Part shown: positions 1-5,188 of the stretch, piece by piece
Numbering within the stretch: position 1 is the stretch's first letter
How the letters are laid out: each line of letters starts with the position of its first letter
From: Flavobacteriales bacterium
Lineage (GTDB): Bacteria > Bacteroidota > Bacteroidia > NS11-12g > UBA955
DNA length: 5,188 nt
Direction: 5' to 3'
NCBI GenBank assembly: GCA_947464515.1
Contig: CANHXF010000146.1
Span: forward strand, 1-5,188
The notes under the pieces: model-generated
Seen by the model: the letters and a program-made list of their open reading frames with translations, nothing else
Told to the model about the DNA's origin: nothing
Database searches by the model: none
Translations under genes and position numbers: made by a program

Positions 1-191
1 CTTACAGAATTTATGGTTTGATTGTTGACTTGTACTTCTGTTCTTATAAAAAGTCCCCCAAGGTTGACATCGTGAATGCGAGGATCAACCAATGTGATAT
101 TGGTTTGATCGCTTACGTTTTGCACCTGCAGAAACCGCACAATGCCGTAAGCGGCCGCCGCACCCAACGTTATGCCAACCCATTTATTCAT
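1..191 (-). CDS. Membrane-anchored LEA-type-2-like protein, 3' end cut by window edge
   Basis: This reading frame starts at the ATG at 191-189 and stays open for 63 codons to the left edge, so only the N-terminus is visible. Residues about 4-20 (WVGITLGAAAAYGIVRF) form one hydrophobic segment, an uncleaved anchor or signal. A short polar linker follows, then NITLVDPRIHDVNLGGLFIRTEVQVNNQT (residues 31-59). The pattern of a beta strand, 'DPRIH', another strand and 'V.N.T' resembles the start of LEA14/LEA-type-2 domains, which are beta-sandwiches with no enzymatic role. The frame begins 8 nt inside the end of the 83-residue gene upstream, so the two are very probably translationally coupled. No Shine-Dalgarno sequence is visible, as is usual in Bacteroidota. 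The existence of the gene is well supported; the LEA assignment is a pattern judgement on a fragment. Similar small anchored proteins occur in mobile and viral regions of Bacteroidota, but the role here is unknown. Confidence 0.68.
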   Translation of the reverse strand, partial: MNKWVGITLGAAAAYGIVRFLQVQNVSDQTNITLVDPRIHDVNLGGLFIRTEVQVNNQTINSV

Positions 192-435
192 TGTCGTTGG
201 ATGGATTTTCTTCGAAGAATTGATTTAGCTTCTTGGAAGCAGCGTCCAAGATGCGTTTAACCAGGTAGCCAGCAGCAGCCGATGCCGCAGCGTAAATTAT
301 TACTGTAGATAGTCCTGGTAGCGTAATAGCCAATAATAGTGGCTTCGCCGAAATGGCTTTACCCACGCCGCCTACAACCCCTGAGGCTGTAGTAAACAAG
401 GCAGTATGTGTGTGATGTTGCATGAAGTCTTGCAT
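184..435 (-). CDS. Small single-pass membrane protein, 83 aa, function unknown
   Basis: I do not recognise a named family. The protein has a polar, His-containing start (MQDFMQHHTH), a glycine-rich stretch at residues 19-26 (GVVGGVGK), and a long Ala/Leu/Ile-rich hydrophobic stretch at about 32-58 that fits one membrane helix or two short ones. A basic amphipathic helix follows (YLVKRILDAASKKL, about 57-70), then an acidic tail (EENPSNDNE). An in-frame TAA two codons before the ATG at 435 supports this start; Met5 at 423 is an alternative. Its stop overlaps the next anchored protein's start by 8 nt, so the pair is probably one translational unit. Local base composition is richer in G and C than in the large gene to the right. 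A holin-like protein, a minor virion membrane protein or a structural membrane peptide are all possible; none can be chosen from sequence alone. Confidence 0.65.
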   Translation of the reverse strand: MQDFMQHHTHTALFTTASGVVGGVGKAISAKPLLLAITLPGLSTVIIYAAASAAAGYLVKRILDAASKKLNQFFEENPSNDNE

Positions 436-587
436 CGATTAGGATACAAACTTCCACCATGGATAATTGAAGAAAGGACCAATTAGGTCCTGTGAGGTAA
501 TGCGAGGTAGTTCTAGGAAAAGTGATAGTGAAATTTTATTCCAACGTAGTTAGAAAAAGTCTTTGAAATTTTCTGGATGGGGCTCTC
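436..587. other. Intergenic region with an ATG-less open frame
   Basis: These 152 bases separate the T9SS-substrate gene from the small membrane-protein gene. On the minus strand an open frame of about 33 codons runs from a TAA near 551 to a TAA at 441-439 and ends FFNYPWWKFVS, but it has no ATG. It may be chance or the worn tail of a lost gene. A small inverted repeat (475-491) lies inside. A promoter for the small membrane-protein pair would be expected here, but I see no clear Bacteroidota -33/-7 pair. Confidence 0.4.
475..491 (-). terminator. Weak hairpin terminator candidate after the T9SS-substrate gene
   Basis: A 6-bp stem (AGGACC / GGTCCT) closes a 5-nt loop. On the minus strand it is followed by TTCTTC, a pyrimidine tract rather than a true U-run. 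It lies about 100 nt past the stop of the T9SS-substrate gene and 40 nt before the small membrane-protein gene, a suitable place to separate the two transcripts. The stem is short, so this is a tentative call. Confidence 0.3.
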
Positions 588-2609
588 TCAGTCTGCAATT
601 TCAATCTTTCGCCAAACCGTCTCATTGATTCTCATTAAGTAAATACCAGCTCTTGCATTGAATTTAATTGTTTGAGAATTCCGTTTTGTAGAAAAATTTT
701 CAGACCAAACCAATCTACCATCTGATGAGAAAATCTCAACTTGCTGTATTTTCTGCGATGGCGTTTCTAGGAGAAATTCTCCATTACTGGGGTTTGGGAA
801 TAGATTAATTTCACCGGTCATCAAGTGATTCACTGCTAGAGCTTTCACTTGAATTGAAGCACTAAAGCTGTCGCACCCTTGATAGTTCCATGTACGAAGT
901 TTATAACTACCATTTTGTAACAATCTAATCTGTTTACCGGTTGCGCCAGTTAATGCTGTATCATTTTTATACCATTGATATTTGGCTGCAAAAGTATTCG
1001 TAAATAGACTGTCATTCCTTCGAGTAATCGTTGCGGATTGGGCAAAACTGTCACAAACCCTGACCCTGATTGTATCTTGGTACTCGCACATGACTTTATT
1101 CAAGGCACGACATATGTAGAGCCCTGTATCTTTAAATCCAAAATCCTGCTTGATTGTCTCTGCGGTATCTCCGGGCTTAAACCAGTGCACGCAATGCATG
1201 TTTTTGGGACCCATCAACATTCCAGTTACCGCTGTACTTTTTGAAAATAGCAAATCTTCACCGAGGAAGGCATTAGGCAATGGCTTAAGAACTCTAATGT
1301 TTTTTATGACTGTGTCATTTTGGTTACTGCCAAAACAAATCAAACGAATAATCCAATCGCCAGAATCCGTAAATGCGTGCGAAAGGGTTTTACCGTATTT
1401 GATTTGACGAGTTTTTCCTTTGGATAACTCCCACTCGTAAAAGCTCGCACCAATGGTGTCCTTGGCTTTGAGGTTTATCGTATTTGTGTTACACTGAAAT
1501 GTGTAAGAAAAATCAATGGCCGGTGTATGAAAATAGCTCGCGTTTAGATTTGGCAGACCACCTGAACAGTATTTGCTACCAAAGAGTTCAGGGGTATATG
1601 AAAAACTATAAACACCTTGCTTGTCTTTAGATAGCTTACCCAAGCGATTGGACCCAGTTCCAACGTAAATATTTCCATCGGGAGCGTTTTGCAAATCCGC
1701 AAATGAATATTCATCAGCAGTATCAAAGAGAATTTTATTGCTCAATTGAAAACTATCCAAATTTAAATTTTTTAAGGAGTATTGCCGAATTTTACCATCT
1801 CTTACACAACCAATAAATAAATAATTATCTCTAAATTCTGCTGTTCGCGCATAAGAACAGGGCACATCTAAAATTTCTTTGATTTTTCCCGTTTGGTTAT
1901 TGAACTCACATAAAATAATTTTTGCCATAAAAGCAGGTGTTAGAACAAGATACTTACCGTCCGCACTGAATTTCAATTTACCCTGACCTGGATACCAATC
2001 ATCGTAAAAAGGCCCAACATGGCTAATTACTGGGCATGTCTCAAGCCCTTTTTCAGTAAGCAGATAACTGTAAATAGTATCACCTAGTCTACTATGCCTT
2101 ACAACCCATTGCCATTTGCCGTTTTGGTGGTTCACAAAAGCTTGGGTTTCAGCAGAGTACTTGTCCAAAGTCATCGCTTTAACCAACCACTTCTTTTCAA
2201 TAATATCATATTTTGAGTAATTGAAACCACCATTTTTAAAACCCGTATTATAAATAACAGAAGATGTAGAGAAAATATGTAAAATGCTATCGTTTACAGA
2301 CGTTAGAATTGATGATTGAGAAGAACTCCCATTGCTTCCTAATGTAAAGTTTGTGCAGACATCACTATTATTAGAATCATACATTCGACAGCAATCCGAA
2401 TAGAATAAAAGATTTCCCGCGCTATCATTGAAAACACCTGATCCTTCTCCAGCAAATCCATTCAATCCAGTTTTAACATTCAATTGATTGTCCTTTGTAA
2501 AAAAAATCTTCAGGCCTTCACCAAAATACCATGACCTTGTCCTATCTATTTGGCAAAAAATAGAGATTGGTAAAATGAAAATCAATATTACAATCGACTT
2601 AATGTTCAT
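588..2609 (-). CDS. Secreted T9SS type A sorting-domain protein with propeller-like N-terminus
   Basis: This is a 673-residue exported protein. Residues 1-20 form a signal peptide with a hydrophobic core (IVILIFILPISIF), probably cut before Gln20; Cys19 lacks a proper lipobox. SWYFGEGLKIFF (26-37) and 'SGVFNDSAGNLLFYSD' (57-72) are typical openings of large Bacteroidota surface proteins with propeller-like repeats. Further blade-like strands run to about 365 (FSADGKYLVL, APDGNIYVGTG) and end with the common GGLPNLNASYF (350-360). Two or three Ig/PKD-like modules follow, at about 372-440, 445-520 and 525-590. The C-terminus (600-673) is a T9SS type A sorting domain: NLFPNPSNGEF, then IFSSDGRLVW, then AGIYLMRI. 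It should therefore cross the outer membrane through the type IX system and be released or anchored after removal of this domain. I see no catalytic residues; binding or adhesion is likely but unproven. The start lies 49 nt after the DUF4248 gene, so co-transcription is possible. The frame is intact. Confidence 0.9.
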   Translation of the reverse strand: MNIKSIVILIFILPISIFCQIDRTRSWYFGEGLKIFFTKDNQLNVKTGLNGFAGEGSGVFNDSAGNLLFYSDCCRMYDSNNSDVCTNFTLGSNGSSSQSSILTSVNDSILHIFSTSSVIYNTGFKNGGFNYSKYDIIEKKWLVKAMTLDKYSAETQAFVNHQNGKWQWVVRHSRLGDTIYSYLLTEKGLETCPVISHVGPFYDDWYPGQGKLKFSADGKYLVLTPAFMAKIILCEFNNQTGKIKEILDVPCSYARTAEFRDNYLFIGCVRDGKIRQYSLKNLNLDSFQLSNKILFDTADEYSFADLQNAPDGNIYVGTGSNRLGKLSKDKQGVYSFSYTPELFGSKYCSGGLPNLNASYFHTPAIDFSYTFQCNTNTINLKAKDTIGASFYEWELSKGKTRQIKYGKTLSHAFTDSGDWIIRLICFGSNQNDTVIKNIRVLKPLPNAFLGEDLLFSKSTAVTGMLMGPKNMHCVHWFKPGDTAETIKQDFGFKDTGLYICRALNKVMCEYQDTIRVRVCDSFAQSATITRRNDSLFTNTFAAKYQWYKNDTALTGATGKQIRLLQNGSYKLRTWNYQGCDSFSASIQVKALAVNHLMTGEINLFPNPSNGEFLLETPSQKIQQVEIFSSDGRLVWSENFSTKRNSQTIKFNARAGIYLMRINETVWRKIEIAD

Positions 2610-2658
2610 GATATTGTACGAAGTTAATTGCTCGACAGAAAGTTATCAAACAATTCTT

Positions 2659-2883
2659 TCAAGGCTCGCCAAATGTATCAATAATTAGTTGCACCTGCGA
2701 TGGCTTAAGTAGTCGTAAACCTTTTTTATAACCAATATTCGACAAGGAAAGACATAGGTTGTTATCAGACACTATCCATCTTCGCAACTGCCAGGTAGCG
2801 CTCTTTTTTGAAATGTTCGGGAAATATAATTGTGCGAGCTCACCGTAGCCGTAAGCTCGCACTTTAAAAGAGGCCTCATTCAT
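2659..2883 (-). CDS. DUF4248 domain-containing protein, 74 aa
   Basis: The whole protein matches what I know of DUF4248, a small Bacteroidota family of about 70-75 residues. Visible hallmarks are YGYGELAQLYFPNIS (11-25), the conserved LRRWI (34-38), a middle 'L..LSNIGYKKGLRLL', and the terminal 'QVQLIIDTFGEP'. The pattern of short basic helices suggests a compact DNA-binding fold, but the family has no established function. Members are often found near mobile DNA, primase/VirE-like and HU genes in Bacteroides relatives. Here it follows the integrase by 42 nt and precedes the T9SS-substrate gene by 49 nt, so it may share the integrase transcript. An accessory role in recombination or its control is an inference from position only. 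The ATG at 2883 gives the usual family length. Confidence 0.88.
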   Translation of the reverse strand: MNEASFKVRAYGYGELAQLYFPNISKKSATWQLRRWIVSDNNLCLSLSNIGYKKGLRLLKPSQVQLIIDTFGEP

Positions 2884-2925
2884 TCCGTTGTCTTTTGATT
2901 CACATCCAGAACATAGTTGAATTAA

Positions 2926-4176
2926 TTATTTATACCCAGCTGGAAAAGAAAGACGGGATCCAATTCTGCTGGCCAAATCCATCATATCATTTCCAATTTT
3001 CGTATCTACTATTCTGGCATAATGCTGTGTTGATTTTATATCCTTATGCCCCAACATTCTAGAAACAGATTCTATCGGTACGCCATTCATCATCGTTACC
3101 GTAGTTGCAAACGTATGTCGAGCCACGTGAAAGGTTAATATTTTTTCAAGCCCCACAAGCGTTTGGATTTCTTTGAGGTAAGCATTTGTTTTTTGATTAC
3201 TGAGTACAGGGAACACTCTTTCTTCCGCTTTCAAAACTGTTAAGTCACAATATTTCTCAATGATAAATGTGGCTTCAGCTAAAAGTGGGATTTGTGCCTT
3301 CACTTTTGTTTTTTGTCGCCTTGTACGAATCCATAAGATACCGTTAGAAGCAAATTCAAGTTCTGAGGCCTTTAGCTGAAATAAATCGATATAGGCAAGC
3401 CCACTGAAGCAGGAAAAAACAAAGAGGTCACGAACAATCTCCAAACGCGGAATCGAGATTTCTAAATTAATAATATTCTGCAATTCCTTCTCTGTGAGAT
3501 ACGGACGATCAACTTCACGCAAGGTCAATTTATAATCAGCAAAGGGATTGATTTTAACCCAGCCGTTTTTGAACCCAATCATCACAATCCGTTTAAAGTT
3601 TTGTAAATACTTAATGGTAGTGTTGTGATTACACATTCTTTTTGTGAGCAGATACACTTCAAACTTTCTCACCATGTGATGATTGATTAATTGCATTGGT
3701 ACATCATGCATCTTATACTCTTCCATAAGGAATTGCTTCATCCACTTTAAAGACGTGCAGTACTTTTGATAGTTTGCCTGCGAAGTTTCTTTTCCAACAA
3801 GTAATTTCAAGTCATGTGTGTGATCTTCCCAAACGTCACAAAGCGTTTTAGATTTTCCGGTATTAACACACAAAATGGCATCACGCATGAGTTCAGGCGT
3901 TGCTTGTCCAAAGGATGAGTTTAGTTCAGCGTACTTGTTGTAAACATTTGCCTTGAAAGCCTCGATGTAACGATTCACTTCATTTGCTTCTGCTGATTTT
4001 CCTTTACACATTCCAAGTTTGCCATCCCAAACATCGGGTTGCACATACCTTTTTGTGAACATAGCTAGCGATTCACCATTGATGGTAATACGCATGTTGA
4101 TGGGGCAGTCTCCATTTTTTGTGGGACGGGATCTGTTGATGTAAAACATCAATCTGAAAGTGGTTTTTGACGACAT
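2926..4176 (-). CDS. Tyrosine recombinase / integrase, Bacteroidetes type
   Basis: This site-specific recombinase would integrate or excise the element it belongs to. With the start at 4176 it has 416 residues, normal for the family. An N-terminal arm-binding domain (about 4-80, with FRLMFYINRSRPTKNGDCPI) is followed by a SAM-like core-binding domain (about 114-214) and the catalytic domain (about 226-400). Catalytic positions visible are Lys289 (RRQKTK), His350 and Arg353 (HVARH), His377 (LGHKD) and the nucleophile Tyr386 (QHYARI). The box I arginine is absent: the motif reads SGLAYIDL with Ala261 at that place, a known variation among Bacteroidetes integrases. The frame can be extended to an ATG at 4278, but those 34 extra residues resemble nothing in the family and lie over the upstream repeat region. 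The ATG at 4176 follows an A-rich tract (AAAGAAAAAAAAC) typical of Bacteroidota starts. The gene is intact and probably active, with its att-like remnant about 265 nt upstream. Confidence 0.93.
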   Translation of the reverse strand: MSSKTTFRLMFYINRSRPTKNGDCPINMRITINGESLAMFTKRYVQPDVWDGKLGMCKGKSAEANEVNRYIEAFKANVYNKYAELNSSFGQATPELMRDAILCVNTGKSKTLCDVWEDHTHDLKLLVGKETSQANYQKYCTSLKWMKQFLMEEYKMHDVPMQLINHHMVRKFEVYLLTKRMCNHNTTIKYLQNFKRIVMIGFKNGWVKINPFADYKLTLREVDRPYLTEKELQNIINLEISIPRLEIVRDLFVFSCFSGLAYIDLFQLKASELEFASNGILWIRTRRQKTKVKAQIPLLAEATFIIEKYCDLTVLKAEERVFPVLSNQKTNAYLKEIQTLVGLEKILTFHVARHTFATTVTMMNGVPIESVSRMLGHKDIKSTQHYARIVDTKIGNDMMDLASRIGSRLSFPAGYK

Positions 4177-4226
4177 GTTTTTTTTCTTTAATGGCCCCCC
4201 ATTTTGAGTACAAATTTGATGACGAA

Positions 4227-4236
4227 AACTCGAGTT
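4227..4236. promoter_or_regulatory. Perfect 10-bp palindrome in the integrase leader
   Basis: AACTCGAGTT is a perfect palindrome lying 50 nt before the integrase start. It could be a dimer-binding operator controlling the integrase. A single 10-bp palindrome can also arise by chance, so support rests on its position between the start codon and the phased repeats. Confidence 0.25.
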
Positions 4237-4251
4237 GAAAAACGTCAAAAC

Positions 4252-4287
4252 GAGACAGGACGCGACATTGAGCGACATACTGTGACG
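4252..4287. repeat. Four short direct repeats at exact 10-bp spacing
   Basis: GAGACA (4252), GCGACA (4262), GCGACA (4272) and GTGACG (4282) start exactly 10 bp apart, so all face the same side of the helix. The spacing is not a multiple of three, so the pattern is not a peptide repeat. The set lies 76-111 nt upstream of the chosen integrase start. Arrays like this are typical of binding sites for recombination directionality factors (excisionases) or for integrase arm domains; which protein binds here is inference. Confidence 0.5.
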
Positions 4288-4316
4288 TAATTAGGTTTTT
4301 TTGGAATCACGTCACA
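4281..4316. repeat. Perfect 8-bp inverted repeat, 20-bp spacer
   Basis: TGTGACGT at 4281-4288 is the exact reverse complement of ACGTCACA at 4309-4316, with an AT-rich spacer holding a run of seven T. The left arm overlaps the last of the 10-bp-phased repeats, so both probably belong to one control element. It could be an operator for a dimeric regulator or a pair of inverted integrase sites. As a hairpin the 20-nt loop is large, so a DNA site is more likely than an RNA structure. Confidence 0.5.
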
Positions 4317-4333
4317 AGTTGCAAAATAAATGT

Positions 4334-4360
4334 GTCGTTTTATGGCGTTTAAAGTCGTTT
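4334..4360. repeat. Three short repeats at exact 10-bp spacing, opposite orientation
   Basis: GTCGTTT (4334), GGCGTTT (4344) and GTCGTTT (4354) start exactly 10 bp apart. On the other strand they read as AAACGAC-type units, partly like the GCGACA units on the far side of the inverted repeat. The whole region is therefore roughly mirror-symmetric about the inverted repeat. It lies between the att-like remnant and the integrase, where arm-type sites are expected. Confidence 0.5.
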
Positions 4361-4381
4361 TCAAAGCCACTTTTTCAAAAC

Positions 4382-4416
4382 AAAAAACCCTGATTATCAT
4401 TGATAATCAGGGTTTT
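4382..4416 (-). terminator. Strong rho-independent terminator after the tRNA-like remnant
   Basis: Arms at 4384-4399 and 4401-4416 are perfect 16-base inverse complements (AAAACCCTGATTATCA) around one central base, giving a stem of about 14 bp with a tight loop. On the minus strand the stem runs into TTTTTT; on the plus strand only four T follow, so the minus strand is the better direction. It would end transcripts coming from the right (a tRNA or the rloB side) before the integrase control region. With A-tracts on one side and T on the other it may work both ways. Confidence 0.85.
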
Positions 4417-4421
4417 AGCGT

Positions 4422-4437
4422 ATTTCAGTGATGAAAT
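4422..4437. repeat. Small hairpin between remnant and terminator
   Basis: ATTTCA and TGAAAT pair as a 6-bp stem with a 4-nt loop (GTGA). It lies just downstream of the tRNA-like 3' end on the minus strand and just before the strong terminator. It may be part of the tRNA trailer or chance. Confidence 0.25.
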
Positions 4438-4440
4438 TCA

Positions 4441-4459
4441 GCGGAGAGAGAGGCGAACC
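4441..4459 (-). other. tRNA-Ser 3'-end remnant, putative attachment (att) core
   Basis: Read on the minus strand the sequence is GGTTCG then CCTCTCTCTCCGC. A bacterial tRNA-Ser typically ends GGTTCGAATC then CCTCTCTCTCCGC, so this matches a T-arm plus 3' acceptor strand (TCTCTCC, discriminator G) with AATC missing. Nothing upstream folds as the rest of a tRNA. A truncated tRNA 3' end beside an integrase is the classic sign of an attachment site left by insertion. The match is short and I compared it with tRNA-Ser from memory only, so it could be coincidence. Confidence 0.5.
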
Positions 4460-4815
4460 AACCCATCGCCCAACTCTTTATTTATCAAGTTTTTCACATC
4501 TATTTTGACCTTTGGAAACCCCCTTAGAAACCAAGCAGCCAAAAAGGGGGCTTGATTGTCTAGATTGAGTTTCCTTAGGTTTGGCGAAGATAATGAAAAT
4601 AAACAATCTAAATCCACACCAAATCTTTAATCGAAGATAAAATTAAACCTCTTCGCCATACAGACAACTGCATTCCAATTCAGAGGCAAGTTTAATGTGT
4701 TATTTTGGAAGTTCAACAGGGACTCAATTGAATATTATTACCAGGTCAAATTACCCTGTTCAAGTGAGAGAAAATTAGGTCAATGAAGGCAGAAACAGCA
4801 ATGACTTTATAATCG
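4460..4815. other. Gene-free region between rloB and the att-like remnant
   Basis: I find no convincing coding frame here; the longest ATG-started frames are about 15 codons. It holds several inverted repeats: CCCCCTT/AAGGGGG (4519-4525 with 4544-4550, 18-nt loop), TAGATTG/CAATCTA (4561-4567 with 4604-4610), GGCGAAG/CTTCGCC (4583-4589 with 4651-4657) and AACAGGG/CCCTGTT (4715-4721 with 4754-4760). AGGTTT at 4577-4582 also pairs with AAACCT at 4645-4650, crossing the GGCGAAG pair. The G/C-rich 4519-4550 stem is the best candidate for a real structure; no RNA family is recognised. Confidence 0.4.
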
Positions 4816-5188
4816 CTATTTAATTAACTTCTCCACTAATTTGTAGATGTGAGTTCCAACTTCTTTCGGATATTTGTCAAATTTATCAATCATTTTCGCC
4901 CTGTCAATTGCTAATTGCGTGAATGGCAACATATCCAAAATAGGTGGAGTTTTACTATAACCCTTTCCTAATACAGTTGAAATATATTTACTCAAGTAGT
5001 TCTTCCCACCACTTTTTTGATTCTCGTAAATCATTGCCATTTGTTCATTAGTCCAGCTCGATGGATCTACAAAATGTAGGATTATCCATATCTCAAAACA
5101 TGGATTACTCAAAGCCATAAAGAAATTTCCCTCAATCTCACATTCACTAATTATTTGATCAAAACTATGTTTGTGCTTAGTTTCCCAA
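4816..5188 (-). CDS. rloB: RloB-family protein, N-terminus cut by window edge
   Basis: RloB-like proteins are about 200 residues long, belong to the Toprim-like nuclease group and are usually paired with an OLD/AAA-type ATPase (RloA) in phage-defence regions. The frame is open through the right edge (first full codon at 5187-5185), so the Met at 5118 is internal, not the start. Visible are 123 residues: WETKHKHSFDQII at the front, probably just after the missing acidic Toprim motif, then the family signature ALSNPCFEIWIILHF (25-39), then YLSKYI, 'AIDRAKMI' and the closing 'GTHIYKLVEKLIK'. All family landmarks of the C-terminal half are present and unbroken. A partner ATPase gene, if present, would lie beyond the right edge upstream of rloB. 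Antiphage function here is an inference from the family. Confidence 0.85.
   Translation of the reverse strand, partial: WETKHKHSFDQIISECEIEGNFFMALSNPCFEIWIILHFVDPSSWTNEQMAMIYENQKSGGKNYLSKYISTVLGKGYSKTPPILDMLPFTQLAIDRAKMIDKFDKYPKEVGTHIYKLVEKLIK

Noticed and set aside
18..260. Plus-strand 80-codon open frame at the left edge
   Set aside because: It lies opposite the two overlapping membrane-protein genes, which have clear hydrophobic patterns; its own product shows no family pattern.
1038..1407. Two plus-strand open frames (68 and 85 codons)
   Set aside because: Both are antisense to the intact 673-residue T9SS-substrate gene and show no recognisable domain.
1544..1726. Minus-strand 60-codon frame
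   Set aside because: It lies inside the T9SS-substrate gene in another frame.
2488..2688. Plus-strand 66-codon frame
   Set aside because: It overlaps the antisense starts and ends of two supported genes and has no family features.
4201..4320. A canonical Bacteroidota promoter (TTTG, then TAnnTTTG) for the integrase
   Set aside because: The only near match (CAAATTTG on the minus strand near 4210-4217) is imperfect and has no well-spaced -33 element.
4252..4360. A CRISPR array
   Set aside because: The units are only 6-7 bases at 10-bp spacing, far too short for CRISPR repeats and spacers.
4441..4560. A complete tRNA gene
   Set aside because: Only the 3' end resembles a tRNA; no acceptor 5' strand, D-arm or anticodon arm could be found upstream on the minus strand.

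Overview
The window reads as Bacteroidota DNA. The evidence is a secreted protein with a C-terminal type IX secretion (T9SS) sorting domain, a DUF4248 protein, and a tyrosine recombinase of the three-domain Bacteroidetes type. The starts are A-rich and lack Shine-Dalgarno sequences. Every supported gene lies on the minus strand, so the window is best read from right to left.

Layout, right to left. (1) 5188-4816: the C-terminal part of an RloB-family protein, a defence-linked family, cut by the right edge. (2) 4815-4460: about 355 bases without a gene. (3) 4459-4441: a short stretch that looks like the 3' end of a tRNA-Ser gene with four bases missing, a plausible integration site. It is followed by a near-perfect hairpin terminator (4416-4382). 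(4) 4360-4252: an unusual control region with two sets of short repeats spaced exactly 10 bp apart, on either side of a perfect 8-bp inverted repeat. (5) 4176-2926: the integrase. (6) 2883-2659: a DUF4248 protein. (7) 2609-588: a 673-residue secreted T9SS substrate with an N-terminal propeller-like region and Ig/PKD-like domains. (8) 435-184: an 83-residue single-pass membrane protein whose end overlaps by 8 nt the start of (9), a membrane-anchored protein with an LEA-type-2-like segment that runs off the left edge.

Interpretation (inference). The integrase sits beside a tRNA-like remnant and genes 5 to 9 all point away from it. This is the expected layout for one end of an integrated mobile element whose body extends left beyond the window. 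The rloB gene on the other side of the remnant then belongs either to the flanking chromosome or to a second element stacked at the same site. The two small left-edge proteins could be structural or membrane proteins of an integrated element, possibly a virus, but nothing inside the window proves this. The most distinctive observation is the phased-repeat control region between the putative attachment site and the integrase.
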